The notes beneath the pieces were generated by a model, which ran no database searches, was not told the origin of the DNA, and was given only the letters and a program-made list of their open reading frames with translations. Source: Perkinsus marinus ATCC 50983 (lineage: Eukaryota > Perkinsozoa > Perkinsida > Perkinsidae). From it: a stretch of 64,000 bases of DNA. Where the stretch lies: positions 790,303 to 854,302 of the forward strand of contig NW_003217015.1 of assembly GCF_000006405.1 (NCBI RefSeq), in the 5' to 3' direction. Below are positions 1 to 12,400 of this stretch, in pieces. The translations under genes were made by a program, and so were the position numbers. Positions within the stretch are counted from its first letter, which is position 1; each line of letters begins with the position of its first letter.

Positions 1-179
1 AAACTGTGTAAGCTGCAAATTCTCTGAATTGCTGGGCTTCGATCACTTCGAACACAACGGCTGAAGTTAAAACAGTGAAAAAAGTTCGTCGATGCATTGT
101 CGACGGTGGTACCAGAATTGTGTGGTTTATGTTCTAAAGGTCAACAGTATTGTTATCAGATGGTATTGCAGGCGCCTTT

Positions 180-1791
180 TTAGGCCATACAAATCTTCTT
201 CTGGCCTTGTCTGATATACTCCTCTTTGCGAAGATTTCCCGCCCGGAAGGCTACGATCCCGACGGTGACCAGAACGACCTCGACCCAGTCTAACCAGGTC
301 ACAGTAGAAGGTCCAAGCACCGGCCAGCTAAACATGAAGCAATCCCAAGCACCTCTTCGCCAAGTCACTTACTCGATAGAGAATAGAATAGCCGAGGCCG
401 GCGTGACAGCCTTAAGGCTGACGAATGCCAACAGTGCTGAGCCTCTTTGCACGAGGAAGAGCAACGCTGCGTTGTACAGGAGGTTCACGCAGATGTAACC
501 GCTGTACCTGAGAGGAGCCGAGGATGCCGTATGGAGTCTCTACGGCTATCACGCACAGCTGCCAAGCATTAGGACAGCCTCCGACGAAACAGTAGCTGGC
601 CTCATGGAGATATTCGAACAACCCTAGGCCATGGGTTTTCCCTATGGCTGGGCCGATCGCTAGTAACTATCGCAGGGGTAGCAGCATAACGAGATGAGAG
701 AGCGCCTACAGGGAGAAGCCAAACGACTTGGAAGACGGACACACAGCAGTTGACAACGAATACATCTAGCTTGCGTGGGCTTGACCTGAAAGGCCTGATG
801 GCAAAAGTTCAGCTGACTCAGCTGCCTCACCGTTGGTCTGCTAGGAGTGGCTCACGAGCGGCTGACGTCTGCCATGCTACGAACGCTCGGAATACCTTCT
901 CCTTGAGGACCTGTGATTGATATGTTATATTGTCCATGTGTGGCGTATCTTACGAAGGAGAGAGCGTTCCCGGAGGTGCTGAGGGCAATCAGAGCCGCCA
1001 TGAAGGGGTCCGAATGGGAAGCACTAAAGTTGTGCATGGACATGCATACAGCGAGGAGAACCTCCAAAGGGTAGCATAGCTAGAGTGTCACACCGAAAGG
1101 GGGTTCTTACGATGAGGACTCCTATGAGCTCCAGGCTTATGTAGCGAGTTCCCAGAATAAGCAATGAGAAGATCACAGTAAATGGTACCTGCTAGGAGGC
1201 TGGAATGATCGAGGACCCGAGACTCTTACTATAGCCTGGTTCATCAGCGAATACATCACTCCACTGACATACGGCTGGCCAATGAAGCCCAGCAAGCCGC
1301 CGATCGCTAAAGGAGAGGCAATATCGGTGATAGGAACTAGAGTAGCTTACCATCCCCTAGGCCGCCGAACATAAGCAAATTCCATTTCCCATGAACTGAC
1401 CATACGAAATCTGCTTGCTCCTTTGGGGTCACTCTCAGAGCATACCGTCGGGTGAGGAATATCTAGTCAACAATACAGCAGAGGTTTGTTGCCCACTCGG
1501 AGTCGATACCGACTGATACTTACACTGCTCCAAACGATAACGTAAACAAGAGCGTTGAGAACAGCAGTGAAGAAGTCGTACTCACCCAGTGGGACCTGAG
1601 CTCAACGGTGAACCCGCGACTCTGTCGAGGACTCCTACAGCACGCATACGGCCCAAGAGGTTGTTGAAGGCCCCCAGGATAACCACAGCTGTCATCAACA
1701 ACGGCACAACGTAGTCACAGCTCTCCGTATGTGGAAGGGCCGATGACTCCAGGTTGCTGTCTCCGTCGACCGAGGTAGAGGAATGGACCAT
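180..1791 (-). CDS. CRT-like transporter (drug/metabolite transporter superfamily), multi-exon
   Basis: Likely polytopic membrane carrier related to Plasmodium CRT and plant CLT proteins, which move small solutes (glutathione, amino acids or peptides, quinoline drugs) across vacuolar or plastid membranes. The start is the ATG at 1791; the first exon carries a hydrophobic helix (YVVPLLMTAVVILGAFNN). Later exons read VPLGEYDFFTAVLNALVYV, FIGQPYVSGVMYSLMNQAI, VPFTVIFSLLILGTRY, VLKEKVFRAFVAW, LDVFVVNCCVSVFQVVW, GLFEYLHEASYCFVGG, YICVNLLYNAALLFLVQRG and LKAVTPASAILFSIE, and the last ends KKICMA at the stop at 180. Order and spacing match the CRT/CLT fold. Joins use GT-AG introns of about 40-50 nt, for example the one between NQAI and VPFTVIF near 1200. 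Substrate cannot be read from sequence. Family call is by motif resemblance only, and exact exon borders are approximate. Confidence 0.72.
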
Positions 1792-2293
1792 CGGGTGGGA
1801 AGGGCAATGAGCTAGCCTTGATAAGATCTACATAATAGTTGTTTATAACAACCTCTGACCTTACAGCACAACCCGAGAGTAAAGGAAGTATTCATTCATG
1901 CAGGGTGGTGTTCTTCAGACAAGTTCATAATGCTGATGACGTCATCTTTGACAGGGCTTGGCTTTGAAAATCTGAGACGGGAATAATTCGCCCCAGCAAA
2001 ATCACTGTTGACGAAGATGAATTTGTGGTGGCATTGCTAGGCCTCAAGCTCGTTGTTAGGGGAGCTTTCACAGAGAACACAGTGAACACAGCGAATTTCT
2101 ATGGGAGGACATCCATGCTCAATACCATAATGGTCGTGACAAGTCGTCACTATAGTCTACACGTGACAGTCTGTAGTCTACATTGTCGTCACTGACGACG
2201 ACCTCTTCTAGGAAATTCAATGGCTCATCGCTACAACGATCCACCCTTGAGCATGGTACGAGTCTCACCAACGAAATGATGATGAAGAGCCGA

Positions 2294-4090
2294 TCAATAG
2301 GGTTTAGATTCCCTCCAGTGTGGGAGGAGATTAACCTAATACCTTATATGCGTAGTCCCCGACTTACACATATGACCGCATCTTCGTTCACGCATTTATT
2401 GTACAAGCTGAAGCGAACGCCTTCAGGGACGACTATGGTTGTATGGGGCTCGCAGAGTATTCTAGATAGTAAGGAATTCATCATGAAAATGAAGGTGGCG
2501 ACAGATACCAACCTCGTATTCTCTCCCATAAGGCACTCGAGTTCGTCCACTGCACAGTGAATAACCGTTATGAAGACATCGCCGATACAATGGCGATCCT
2601 CGGGGAGCGAATATCCCTAATACCGATCCAAGAGAACTGAGAGACCCAAGGGGCACCTACCCCTTGGATTTGGACAAGATGTGGGATTAAGTCGACGAAG
2701 CCTCGCTTGTCCGGGAAGATAGGCACGGACGAGACGCCAACCCCGAGCTCGTATTCAGGTTGGCCCAGCTTCCTGGAACACATCACGCACAGGGAAGAAT
2801 GCGATATGGTATCTTACCTGGCCTCAAGGTCACGATAGGCGATTACTTTCACCTTCCCGAACTCAGCCGGTGGGTCGATGGTACGTATCTGAGTCAAGAC
2901 CCCGCACTGAGGGCCCCGAAGGCATGATCAGTAGCCAGTATTACGTGGATCTGATTGCTCTTCCGAGTAGGGGCTGATCGCCTGAACTTCTTCCATCCTC
3001 GCGTTGAGAGAGCCGATGTGGTCGGCCGCTCCTTCTCCTCGATCACATCAGACGCTTCATAGTCTTGCTCGAGGCTTGGTGCCATAACAATAACTGGATC
3101 TATGTGATGACCCCTTTACTGTCCTCCGTAACCCAAGGCAGCAGAAGAAAGGACACACAGCTCATGGTGACTGAGAATAGGATTCCACCTCCCCTGAAGG
3201 CATCTATGGAATAAGAGTCAACATCTCGCTGTATAATTGACCCATCATCACCCACAGAACTGATCTCAGTAGTAGGCGCCCCGTAATCTCTGCTAGTGTC
3301 GCCATATCAAAACCTGAGTTCCCGAACAGTTGGCCGACACCACACATAGGGGGGAAGTCAGTCCCAATCCATTGGTCCACGACAACAAAGAAATCAGCAT
3401 TCCTCTCTCTGATGGCAATATGCAAAGGCGATCGGACCTAGAGGGCCTCAGCCGGGGCAGTTGACCTAGTCAACACCAACAGCCTCACCACAGAGTGTGT
3501 TGGCCTAGCGAATAATGATGAAAATCAGAACACCCAGGAGGGCACTAAGGGCCGTATGAATAGCAGCGGCAACAGCAGTCTTCCCTTGCTCGACTGCATT
3601 AAAGATCCTTGCTCGCGATCCCCACAGTAAGGCAGGCCGAGGACGGTAGTGAACATATATGGCAGAGGGCGGCCTCGACCCGGTCGGCCCCACCAACTCT
3701 ATGCATGCCCAGTGGAAAAGTTTGGTCAGCGCTCGCCACAAGGTAGTTGGTACCAATGGCTCGGCGAACAGCAGGTATACAGATGACGGGCTCAGAAGTG
3801 GTTAGCAATGTAGGGATAGAACCATCATCGCCCTCCACTAGCTTGATGAGAGAGATACCATAAACCCTCGAGGCTACAGCAACCTTGGTTCAGCCCACCG
3901 CCTTGTCGCAGGTCTTACAGTGCACCGTAAGGGAAACAGTGCAATAGGAATTATTCCAATAACTATGGGAGGCCCTATGATGCGTCGAGTAGAAACGCGA
4001 GACACCTACCAGCATTAACAGCATACTACTACAACACCACAACGGTCAGGGATGGGTTAGACATGTTCCATGCTAATAGGCTTGCGTACG
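2294..4090 (-). CDS. Unrecognised multi-exon protein with membrane segments
   Basis: I do not recognise this gene. Coding-like minus-strand exons can be chained through short GT-AG introns. In order they include a piece with YGISLIKLVEGDDGSIP and PAVRRAIGTNYLVAS, a hydrophobic piece (HTALSALLGVLIFIII), a piece with VDQWIGTDFPP and GRLLLRSVLWVMM, a second hydrophobic exon (GGGILFSVTMSCVSFLLLPW), a charged stretch (DYEASDVIEEKERP), KVKVIAYRDLEARKLGQPEY, and a last large exon with IGDVFITVIHCAVDELECL and FSLYNKCVNEDAVIC. A final splice gives NLLPHWRESKPY and a stop near 2294. The 5' end is not located; 3900-4090 holds one more plausible exon (GPPIVIGIIPIALFPL). It lies head-to-tail upstream of the CRT-like gene. 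Some plus-strand frames here also look coding, so the strand call is moderate. Confidence 0.4.
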
Positions 4091-4430
4091 GTTACCATAC
4101 CACTCCTTCGCCACTTCAGCCTACTATGAGGCCATATTAGCATAGAATGATGCATGCACTTTGAAATAATGATGGTTACAATTGTGAGGTAGCAGCAGCA
4201 GCTAAGACAAAAGGATACTGATGATAGTGTACTGCTTGGCAGTAGTGCTACTATACGACGAGATACTAAGCCTTGTGAACACCCTCAACTTGTCATACTA
4301 TCCTTCATACTCTAATCGGCTACTACGACCACGTAGTGGCTATCTAGACTGATAATAATCTAACAAAAACTATCATCATCATCAGCAGACAAGCACTCAC
4401 CTCTGTGAAGACATTCGCAAGCAACTTGTC
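4091..4430. other. Intergenic, 3' of the phosphatase gene
   Basis: AT-richer spacer of about 340 bases with frequent stops in all frames and short runs such as repeated TCA around 4374-4385. I see no gene, RNA or clear signal; it probably holds the 3' end of the phosphatase transcript and the 5' region of the next minus-strand gene. Confidence 0.5.
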
Positions 4431-7145
4431 TCAGAGGCGGATAATCGTCGAAGGATGAGCCGTCGTCATCTGTTGCGGCTGTGGGTGATGTAACCATACG
4501 GACGATAGCAAACCAGGATTAGTGATGATTCTGCTGCCCACCAAGGGTGATGGAGGAACCGAAGGGCCTGCTGCCATCGGCCAAGACACAACCTGACAAG
4601 TGGTGCACTCTGCCATCGCTAACTTGCGACGGCTACCCACCGGCCTTGGGTTGGTCTGATGAGAGACTGCGTGGCTGCGTTGCTGCTGGGCCGCTCTATT
4701 GGTAGCACTCATGATCATCCGAGTGCCCATCACTGGACTAGCCGGCATAGCCCCTATCGCTCTGGTCGCCGGCTGGACCCTCACCGTGAAGGGCTGCGAT
4801 ACCGTCACGGATTGCTGTGGTTGATACGGAGCAGAGAAAAGGCTCGGTGTCAACGGAGGTAGGCCAAGTTGGAAAATCTGTCGATGGGCCACTGCTGGTG
4901 TCGGCGGTATGACCGGCGAGCCCATATATATAGCACGTTGGCTCGAGGCGTGATGCGATGTGGTAGTAGTTGCTGCCATCGAGGGGGTCGCTGTAACTGA
5001 CAGGAAAGACGATGGGCTGAATTCCCTATGGCTATCAGCTTCACCTGGACCGCCATAAACGTATCTTCCAGTGTAGGGTCCGGTCATCGAGGCGCCCTGT
5101 ACTACAGTACTACGATTCGGCGGTGACGGCTGAGACCTCGTCACCACCACACGATGCCTCCCTTCAGCTTCCTCATGGCGAGGTGCAGTATCGACAACTG
5201 ACTTGTCCGTTCGAGTAGTATCATATACCCGCATCGGCGTGCCAGGGAACCTCTGCGAGTCCGACAGAGTCCTGGGTTGCTGGTAGGCCACAGCTGCCGA
5301 GTGAGAGGTCGCCACCGGTGGTGGAGGGGCTTGGAAGGCTCCAGTGATCTTATTGCTGGGATCAAGCACTCCACCGTCCTCAGGGATGGTCGCAGCAGCT
5401 AAGGCCAGTTGGTTGGCCACACCACACTCCTCCATTTCCACGCCATCGAAGCCCGCCCAGGAGGGTATCTCCTCGCTGTACTTGTGGAGGAGGGAAGGCA
5501 CTGACACTCTGGTGACTATGAGCTCTTGGAAAAGTGGCAATAGGTCGTAAAGTGCCGTATCGTCTCGCTCGCTATACCACGGGTATATAAATATGCCATT
5601 CTCAGGTTGCAACATGAAGTTCTCCTTCACGTTATCGAGTATTATGCTTCTGTCCAGCTTCCGACCAAGCCTAGCCAAATCCTTGATGAAGATAGGCCCC
5701 CAAGGGAGGGCATGCTGACGATAGAGTCGGTGGTGCACGACCACACCTCGCAGGGTCTCCAGCTGGTCCACCACCCAATCGGCATAGTCCTGTGTCGCGG
5801 CTGTGAATACCACAATTTCATAACCCAAAGCGTTCAGGCCTGACAGGAACTCGACACACCCCGGTCTCATCTCAAAGCGGCCACCACTGCCGCCCTCCAC
5901 CTCCGAGTAGTGAACCAAGGTCTCGTCAAGGTCAATGACAGCTGTATATCCCGACACACCACAATGCTGTGGGGGCAGTAAGGGTCTCATCCTAATGAGA
6001 TGGGGTAGCATCGGGGGCAAAGGCTCGAAGTAAGCCGTGATGGCCGCCGCGACAGAAGCTCGGCTGTCAGAAGCCGTTGGCACCTTCTCATATCTCTCGT
6101 ACACCGGGCCTTCTACCGGACGGAACCTCAAGCTTTGGAGAAACTTACTTCGAATGTTGCTGAGGGAGTTCTTATGGGCCATATCGAGGACCTCTGTGAC
6201 CAGAGCGGCGACCTGGCCCCCCAAGGAGTTCATAGCTGAGCTTGGCCGACGCCCTCGAGTGGTGGGTGCGCCAGACAGAGTTCGGCACACCTGTCTAAGG
6301 AGGTTCTCAGCCTCGCTGTTGTTCTGCGAGAGAGCGTTGGAATGGCCCGCCTTTCCCATTGCCCTGTAACGCTTGGCAAGGTAGAGGATGTTGAGGTCAA
6401 AGTTGACTATACTGTACGGGTTCGTCTCCAAGTCGCCGGGGAACTCTACTGCTTTCTGACATACGTAGTCGATGAGGAGAAGGACGTTCTCATGGACGTG
6501 CTGGAGTAGGGCTCGTAGACGAGCCTTCACCACCAGCGGGACTAGTTGGGCCCAGTCACTGGTCTGCGCTGTGACCGCACATACACCAGCACACACGGCC
6601 ACGGCACACATCTCGAGGACCATAGCCATCTTAATTTGCCTCTTGAGGCGACCCTCGACCGAAGCCACAGAGGAGGAGTACTTGGCCATAGTGAGGCCAG
6701 CATCGAGGGCAGCTGTATTGAAGTACTCCCGACAGAAGAAGGACACATGGGTGGCGTCACAGCGCACTCCGTCCAAGAGGTTGAAGGCCACGTGCTCCGC
6801 GCAGCTCAACTGTTGCAACATGATATTCAATAGCTTCTCGGCTCTCACAGGTGTCTTCTGGTAGATTGTCCCTTGAGTGTCACCACCAGGCCCACCAGTG
6901 TCACCAGCCACCACGTCGACCCTAGAGCTGTCCTCCAGGGCACTACAATGCTTGCTATCAGTCATGAAGACAGTAGAGACATCGTTGCTGACCGAAGAGA
7001 GTCTTCTTGAGGGGACAGTACGAAGACGAGAAGTGGAGCCTCGGTGCATGGTGATGTTGGAGTCGGTGAACGAGCTTGTGCGTACGACCATGAGATGCCT
7101 CTTGTAGTGGTTGATTGGGTAGTAACCAAAGAACCCCTGACACAT
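4431..7145 (-). CDS. FCP1/SCP-type (HAD superfamily) protein phosphatase
   Basis: A 904-residue protein from the ATG at 7145 in one uninterrupted frame. An FCP1-homology domain sits at about residues 400-545. It has the DxDxT nucleophile motif (VIDLDETLVHYSE, DLDET at 405-409), the following FEMRPGCVEFLSGLNALGYE, the motif II threonine in VVFTAAT, and SIILDNVKENF as the acidic motif IV region. Such domains dephosphorylate phospho-Ser/Thr, classically the RNA polymerase II C-terminal domain and nuclear-envelope targets. The 400-residue N-terminal region is alpha-helical-looking with a hydrophobic patch near 175-197. The last 330 residues are Pro/Ser/Gln-rich and look disordered. The catalytic domain in the middle and the long tail are unlike small SCP phosphatases. 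The substrate is unknown. The lack of introns over 2.7 kb is notable beside intron-rich neighbours. Confidence 0.85.
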   Translation of the reverse strand: MCQGFFGYYPINHYKRHLMVVRTSSFTDSNITMHRGSTSRLRTVPSRRLSSVSNDVSTVFMTDSKHCSALEDSSRVDVVAGDTGGPGGDTQGTIYQKTPVRAEKLLNIMLQQLSCAEHVAFNLLDGVRCDATHVSFFCREYFNTAALDAGLTMAKYSSSVASVEGRLKRQIKMAMVLEMCAVAVCAGVCAVTAQTSDWAQLVPLVVKARLRALLQHVHENVLLLIDYVCQKAVEFPGDLETNPYSIVNFDLNILYLAKRYRAMGKAGHSNALSQNNSEAENLLRQVCRTLSGAPTTRGRRPSSAMNSLGGQVAALVTEVLDMAHKNSLSNIRSKFLQSLRFRPVEGPVYERYEKVPTASDSRASVAAAITAYFEPLPPMLPHLIRMRPLLPPQHCGVSGYTAVIDLDETLVHYSEVEGGSGGRFEMRPGCVEFLSGLNALGYEIVVFTAATQDYADWVVDQLETLRGVVVHHRLYRQHALPWGPIFIKDLARLGRKLDRSIILDNVKENFMLQPENGIFIYPWYSERDDTALYDLLPLFQELIVTRVSVPSLLHKYSEEIPSWAGFDGVEMEECGVANQLALAAATIPEDGGVLDPSNKITGAFQAPPPPVATSHSAAVAYQQPRTLSDSQRFPGTPMRVYDTTRTDKSVVDTAPRHEEAEGRHRVVVTRSQPSPPNRSTVVQGASMTGPYTGRYVYGGPGEADSHREFSPSSFLSVTATPSMAATTTTSHHASSQRAIYMGSPVIPPTPAVAHRQIFQLGLPPLTPSLFSAPYQPQQSVTVSQPFTVRVQPATRAIGAMPASPVMGTRMIMSATNRAAQQQRSHAVSHQTNPRPVGSRRKLAMAECTTCQVVSWPMAAGPSVPPSPLVGSRIITNPGLLSSVWLHHPQPQQMTTAHPSTIIRL

Positions 7146-7417
7146 GCGTGCATTTCTAAGTTTCTATATCACTGAGCTGACGACGATGCCTAACCCGTGG
7201 ACGCGACTATACCACACCTTCTACACTTCCGACAACTACCCCACCCCGAAGTTGGTATACTCTGACTGAACCCAGCAGCCTCCTAATATTGAAGAAAACG
7301 CGAAGCCACGGTAAGAGAAGTATGCAGAGTAACGATCACAAATCTAACATATTCCAGTTGAATCCATCTATGGCTTTACCGAACATTTCGAGTATACTTG
7401 AGGGCTGCTATCAAGGC
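7146..7417. promoter_or_regulatory. Spacer upstream of the FCP1-domain gene
   Basis: Short region between the 3' end of the hydrolase gene and the start of the FCP1-domain gene, both on the minus strand. It must hold the phosphatase 5' region. I see no clear promoter element. Confidence 0.3.
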
Positions 7418-8931
7418 CTACTCGGCGGACTCCTCGGAGGGCTTCGTGGAACTACTCACCGACGACTCGTCGACTGCCTTTGACGACGAGTATGGACCAT
7501 CAAGTGCATTGGCCAAGAACTCGAATGTCACACGGTTCTTCCAACTACGGCAAAGAGGACCTGTCAAGAGACCGAAGCTTACACACATAGGCATTAGTTC
7601 TAACCTTTACTACCACTAAAGAAGCCACAATGGCCACCCCGAGGGCATCTAGCCACAACACAGCCTGCACTGTCCTTGGCTTCAGCCTCATATTCCCATG
7701 TCGAGTAAGGCGGTACTACTGGATCATCATCAGCATACAGTAGTAGTGTCGGCGTCTCTATCATCGAGAGCGCCTTCAGCCCGTAAAGGCTCATCTCACG
7801 GGCGTACTCCTCTACTGTTTTATACCCGAGGAATTTGATCGTCACAAGGTTGTGCCAAACCCAAGCGTTGGCCGGCAATAACATGTTATAAAATTCCTTG
7901 GCACTTTGCCGCTGAGACATAACCTCGTCAATCAACATCAACTGCTTGTCACCCAAGGTGTCTCGCCACCTCGACTCGGGACTTTCCACATACTTTTTCA
8001 TGTTCTTCCACAGGACACTCATGTTGATCCAATCATAGGGTAGAGGCTTGAGATGGTACATACGGTTGAGGGCAGTCTCGTAGGAGCACGGCCCAGAGAT
8101 GCACACCACCCCTGCGACGATACCCTTGAGCTCCTCCTTGTAGTAGCCCACAAGAGACGACATAGTACTAGCTCCTAGAGAGAAGCCACAACCAAGCACC
8201 TTGGCTTGAGGATATCTTTTATGGATATGCTGAATACATTGATACAGATCATTTACGCTGCGTGCGTCCCATGCTTCGGGGACTTGCTTCTCGTCTGTGA
8301 GTTCCGAGTCACCAAAGCCGCGCCAATTCTTACATACAAATCGCCACTTCCGACGACAACGACAATAGTGGATCAGAGACTTCATATAGGGGTTGTGAGA
8401 CTCACCTACTACTCCAGGTAGGAGGATTAGGATGGGCGCATCTTCAGGGACGTCCTCAGACTCCACTGACCAATCTAGCGCGATAGTGCCGCCGTCCTCT
8501 AGGGTCAAATCCTCTCTTTCGAACTCCACCGTGTCCCTCCTCAGCGCCAGGGACATTCCGGGCCAGAATGCAAACATGGTCGACTGACTGTGGCCGTCGA
8601 AGGCCCCAAAGGTCGGCCAAAAGCCCTTCCTCAGTGTATGGCATCTTCTGACGATCCACGCTATCCCTTCCGAGAACTGTAGCCTAGGCGTGGAATGCCC
8701 GGTCCAGACGTACCAAGACACTCCAAGAATGACGAAGAGGAGGAAGCAGTTCCATAGCCATTTCAAGAGGCCGGCCTGAAGCATATAGTTGCCACATTGG
8801 AGACAGTCGACGCAGGTGTCGGGTAAGGGCTTGTAGTAGGTCAGGGCGTAGAAGGCGAGAAGGAGGGCGGCATAGGTGATGAAGGCGAAAACCCCGAAGA
8901 ATGGGATCGCCAGTGAAAAGTAGAATAACAT
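7418..8931 (-). CDS. Membrane-anchored alpha/beta hydrolase, ABHD1/ABHD3/YMR210w-like
   Basis: Predicted lipid-acting serine hydrolase. The ATG at 8931 opens with a hydrophobic segment (ILFYFSLAIPFFGVFAFITY-like), followed by two further hydrophobic stretches before the hydrolase fold. The catalytic elements are all visible: LLPGVVGESHNPY (the oxyanion-side HG-type loop), nucleophile elbow GCGFSLGAS, acidic residue in LLYADDDPVVPP, and histidine in RGGHCGFF. The long frame is open from 8931 to a stop at 7600, but a 53-nt GT-AG intron at 7561-7613 joins it to a last exon reading PLCRSWKNRVTFEFLANAL, which restores the C-terminal helix usual after the GGHxGF motif. I therefore place the stop at 7418. 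Family members act as phospholipases or acyltransferases; the substrate here is unknown. Confidence 0.85.
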
Positions 8932-9443
8932 CGCCTACAGTGGAATAACTCTGCTTACGGGGTTTTATTCGGAAGCCACGGCTCAGAGGGAGGTTCAGGA
9001 CAGCCCTGCCTTGAGCGCCCGCCTTCGCTGACTAGAGACGATGACGAGTGGGACCTCAGGGAATGGTAATGTCGTTCGCCTAAAATGCAGTAAACTGTCT
9101 ATTGAGATAATCGTACCTGCGCTGCGACTCTGATAGCGCAGCGGAGCGAAGCATTTCATATTTCTGAATAATCGAACGTGGTCACCTGACAAAACTTACA
9201 CCCCATTAAGCCCAGCTTCGGAACAGATCCAACGCGCTCTGGTGTCAACTATAGTAGAAATACTAGAGGCGGCAGCGGCCCTCATTTTGTTCTATCGGTT
9301 CCCTGTCCTTGCCGCTTCCCATGTAAACCTTCATCTTTCTCATTATCTCATTACTCCGCAGTTTCTAGAGCCTAACTGGTCCTCGCGTTGAGTGCTCAAT
9401 ACCGATAATAGGGCCCTCTTAGGATTGCGTAACACTTGCCGCA
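8932..9443. promoter_or_regulatory. Shared 5' region of two divergent genes
   Basis: About 510 bases between the hydrolase start (minus) and the UTP10 start (plus), so it should contain both transcription starts. No TATA-like element or repeat stands out, and no convincing coding exon is present. Confidence 0.4.
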
Positions 9444-12400
9444 ATGTCCGCGGAGCTCCTTCGCCAACTTCAAGTCTTCAAGGCGAAGCATAACATAGCT
9501 CAGCAACCCAAGCATGGGAAGGTAGCCCTACTGCCCCCCCCCGCTCACCGATAAGTGCCCCCCAGGTGTCCTTCCTCTACGACTGGCGCGATGCGAGGAC
9601 GGTCGAGCCACAAGCCATTGCCGAGGCTGCGGTAGGAAGGACGAAGTTGAAGTCATTGGATTCTGGCTGATCAGTTGTCGTGCTTCCAAGACCTAGTAGC
9701 CCAGGACCCCACCTTAGAGCAGTTCGCCGCTCTATTTGAGGTGGAGAAGGAGGGCTACAAAGGCAGAGACTTCCTCACTACTGAGGAGAATGATGACCTC
9801 AACAATACGATAGAAAGGCTGCTTATGCACTTGTCCAAGCATCTCCTCACCGAGCAGGGCCAGACTTGTCTCGAGCTGCTTGTACGTCGCATTGGAATAT
9901 TACCTATTCAAATCATTACTCTTAGGTCAGTCGCTATGAGGTCCAAACGTACAATATGGAGGCTCTACTGCTGGCCGGGATCCCGTACGTCCCCTCCCCG
10001 TTGGCCCCGATGGTTGAAGCGCGTTGGTTGTCTTTAGATTCCATGATAGTCCTGTGTTTGCTCGCCTCACTAAGATCGTCAAGTGGGGTGACGACTCGCA
10101 GTGGATCTTCCTTGATAAAGTCCGCAAAACCGGAGAGCCTCTCAAGAGGCAGCACTTAGTTCATATGGCGAGTAAGGGGACCTGTGGTTGGTACTCGATG
10201 ACCTGTTATGCACATAGGGACATCCTCGTCACTGTGGCGCACTCTATGTGACTACACTCGTAAAACGTTGAAACGTGGGATCGTCAACCGTCCATTGCTG
10301 ACTACCATTAACATGGTGAGAATATTATACTAGTACGAGCGTCTATTGGAGTTGGTGTAGGTGTTCTTGGAGGCCCTTTCGGAATCACATAAGTTCACAT
10401 TCGACCTAGCGCCGGCTCTCTTCCCCTTGATCACAGCTGCTCTCAAGAAGGGCTCTACTGACCGTCAAGCCTTCTCATTTGCAGTGACCATGCTGATACC
10501 ACTCATCGTTAGTAAGATTGGGATTTCAACCCGTAGCCGCCAAGTGCATCCTGTCGATGGCATTGCTTGGACGAAGTAAACCCGTTGCCATATTCAGGCT
10601 CCAGCTTCACAGATGCTGATCTGTGCAGTGTACTTGCTAGGGCCGTGAAGCATGCCCTTCTCCCAGCGTTTGCGGTAGGTCATCGTATCGTGGGTAGCAG
10701 TATGGGCGACATACGTCGTGTCAGGAAGTTGTTGACATTCTAGCCCTTGGCTTGAGGTTCTCCCAAAGAGAGGGTAATTTCTGGATCAAGGTTGCTAGGG
10801 AGCTCAACGCTCGTTTCGACACTCACTCAGATCAGGTAGTCCTCTCTTTGTGGACCCTCATAGAGCGATAAGCCGCACTTCAGGTGTTGGAGGCCATTGG
10901 CAAGTCCAGGGGCTGGACCCTCGTGTTGAGTGGATTGATACTTCCTTATGGTGCATCCTCAATCTTGTCAGCTGTGGTGTCCTCTGGTTGGCTCCTGCGT
11001 GCTTCTACCGTGGCTGCTCTGAGTGTATGCGACTCGGCTGTGGCCATCATTGCTAACGGCCCTAAGGAATCCCACGTCGAGGAGGTAAGTCGAAAACACC
11101 TCTAGAGTCACCTTATGGTTGGTTGACAGATACTACCCCAGCTGTATGACACTTTCCCTGTTGCTGTGAGTCGCTGTGCTCTGAAGCATAAGTGTGTGAA
11201 AGAAGTGGAGTCACTCTTGCCGGGCGGGCATGTCTTGGATGCTCAACTGCTTCGTCATTTGTCCACGACATCAGCATCTGCTCGGGAGGAGGCGATCTCC
11301 CAATTGGTCGATCGTGACAATACGACGGGAGGGGAGGCGAAGGCCGTGGCTGGGCTGCTGGTGGAGCGCCTCGGGGTTGAGCCTTCACATGTTATCAGGA
11401 TGAAGATCCTCAATTCTGGTTGGGTTTGGAAGGCCGTCTCGGCTGAGGCCAAGAATGTGGCTCTTGTGGGGATGTTGAAGATGCTGATGCCCCCGAGGGA
11501 GCGCATCACGCCCAAGCAGTACTGGGAAGAGGTAGTAGCATTGTCGCGGCGTGCGGTCTTAGGTCGGTAGTTACCTCACCGCGACTCAGGTTGTCGCCGT
11601 TGACGAGCGTATCGTGGAGGAAGTCGAGGCAGTACTGTCTCTACTGAGTGGCGAGGCCATCCCTTCTGTGACCGCTGTTAGGGTCATGAAGGGCGACGAT
11701 CTGCCTGGTCATGGCATGCCGTCTGCTACTGAGACCTATCCTGGAGGGCCAGCGGGTGCTGCTGCGTTGATCCAGGCGTCTGTGATGGGGGGTAATGGAG
11801 CCCCAGATGCACACGAAGTTGTGGAGATCATTGAGAGCCTTGGCCTCGATAGGTCTGTTGATGCTCGTGTCTATGCTAAGTTGATATCTCTGACAACAGC
11901 AGAGGAGGACATTGGGAAGCTCATAGGGCTCATGATTAACAACCCGTCGTGCAAGGAGATGGTCAAGAATGCTGTGACGGTCGCTACCAAGCGGCCAGTG
12001 TTGTTGGCCTTGGCAGTGGGGCAGCATAGCTTCAAGGCCCTTCGAATGTACACTGAGCTGGCGGGAGCTAAGGCTAATGACAACGCGCTCTTCCTCGCGT
12101 GTCTTCTTATACTGGGTTCTGATGCCTCTAGCAAGCACATGAGGTCTTCTGCGGTGTCGGTGATAGTGTCGAGGACGAAGGTCCCGGTGGCTGCGGCTAA
12201 GGACTCTTGGCTGTTGGTGAATAGAGGCATGGAGAAGACCATAGAAGGGAAGGCTTACACTGCATTGAGGAAGGCATTGAATGAGCGAGAGGCTGATGCT
12301 GTTGGCTCTACGGCAGTCGTGAGGGAGATCATTGCTGCCAATGGGGGACTTATAAGGTGGATTGTTGAGGTCTCTGGAGCAGTTGGTAAGCAAATAATGT

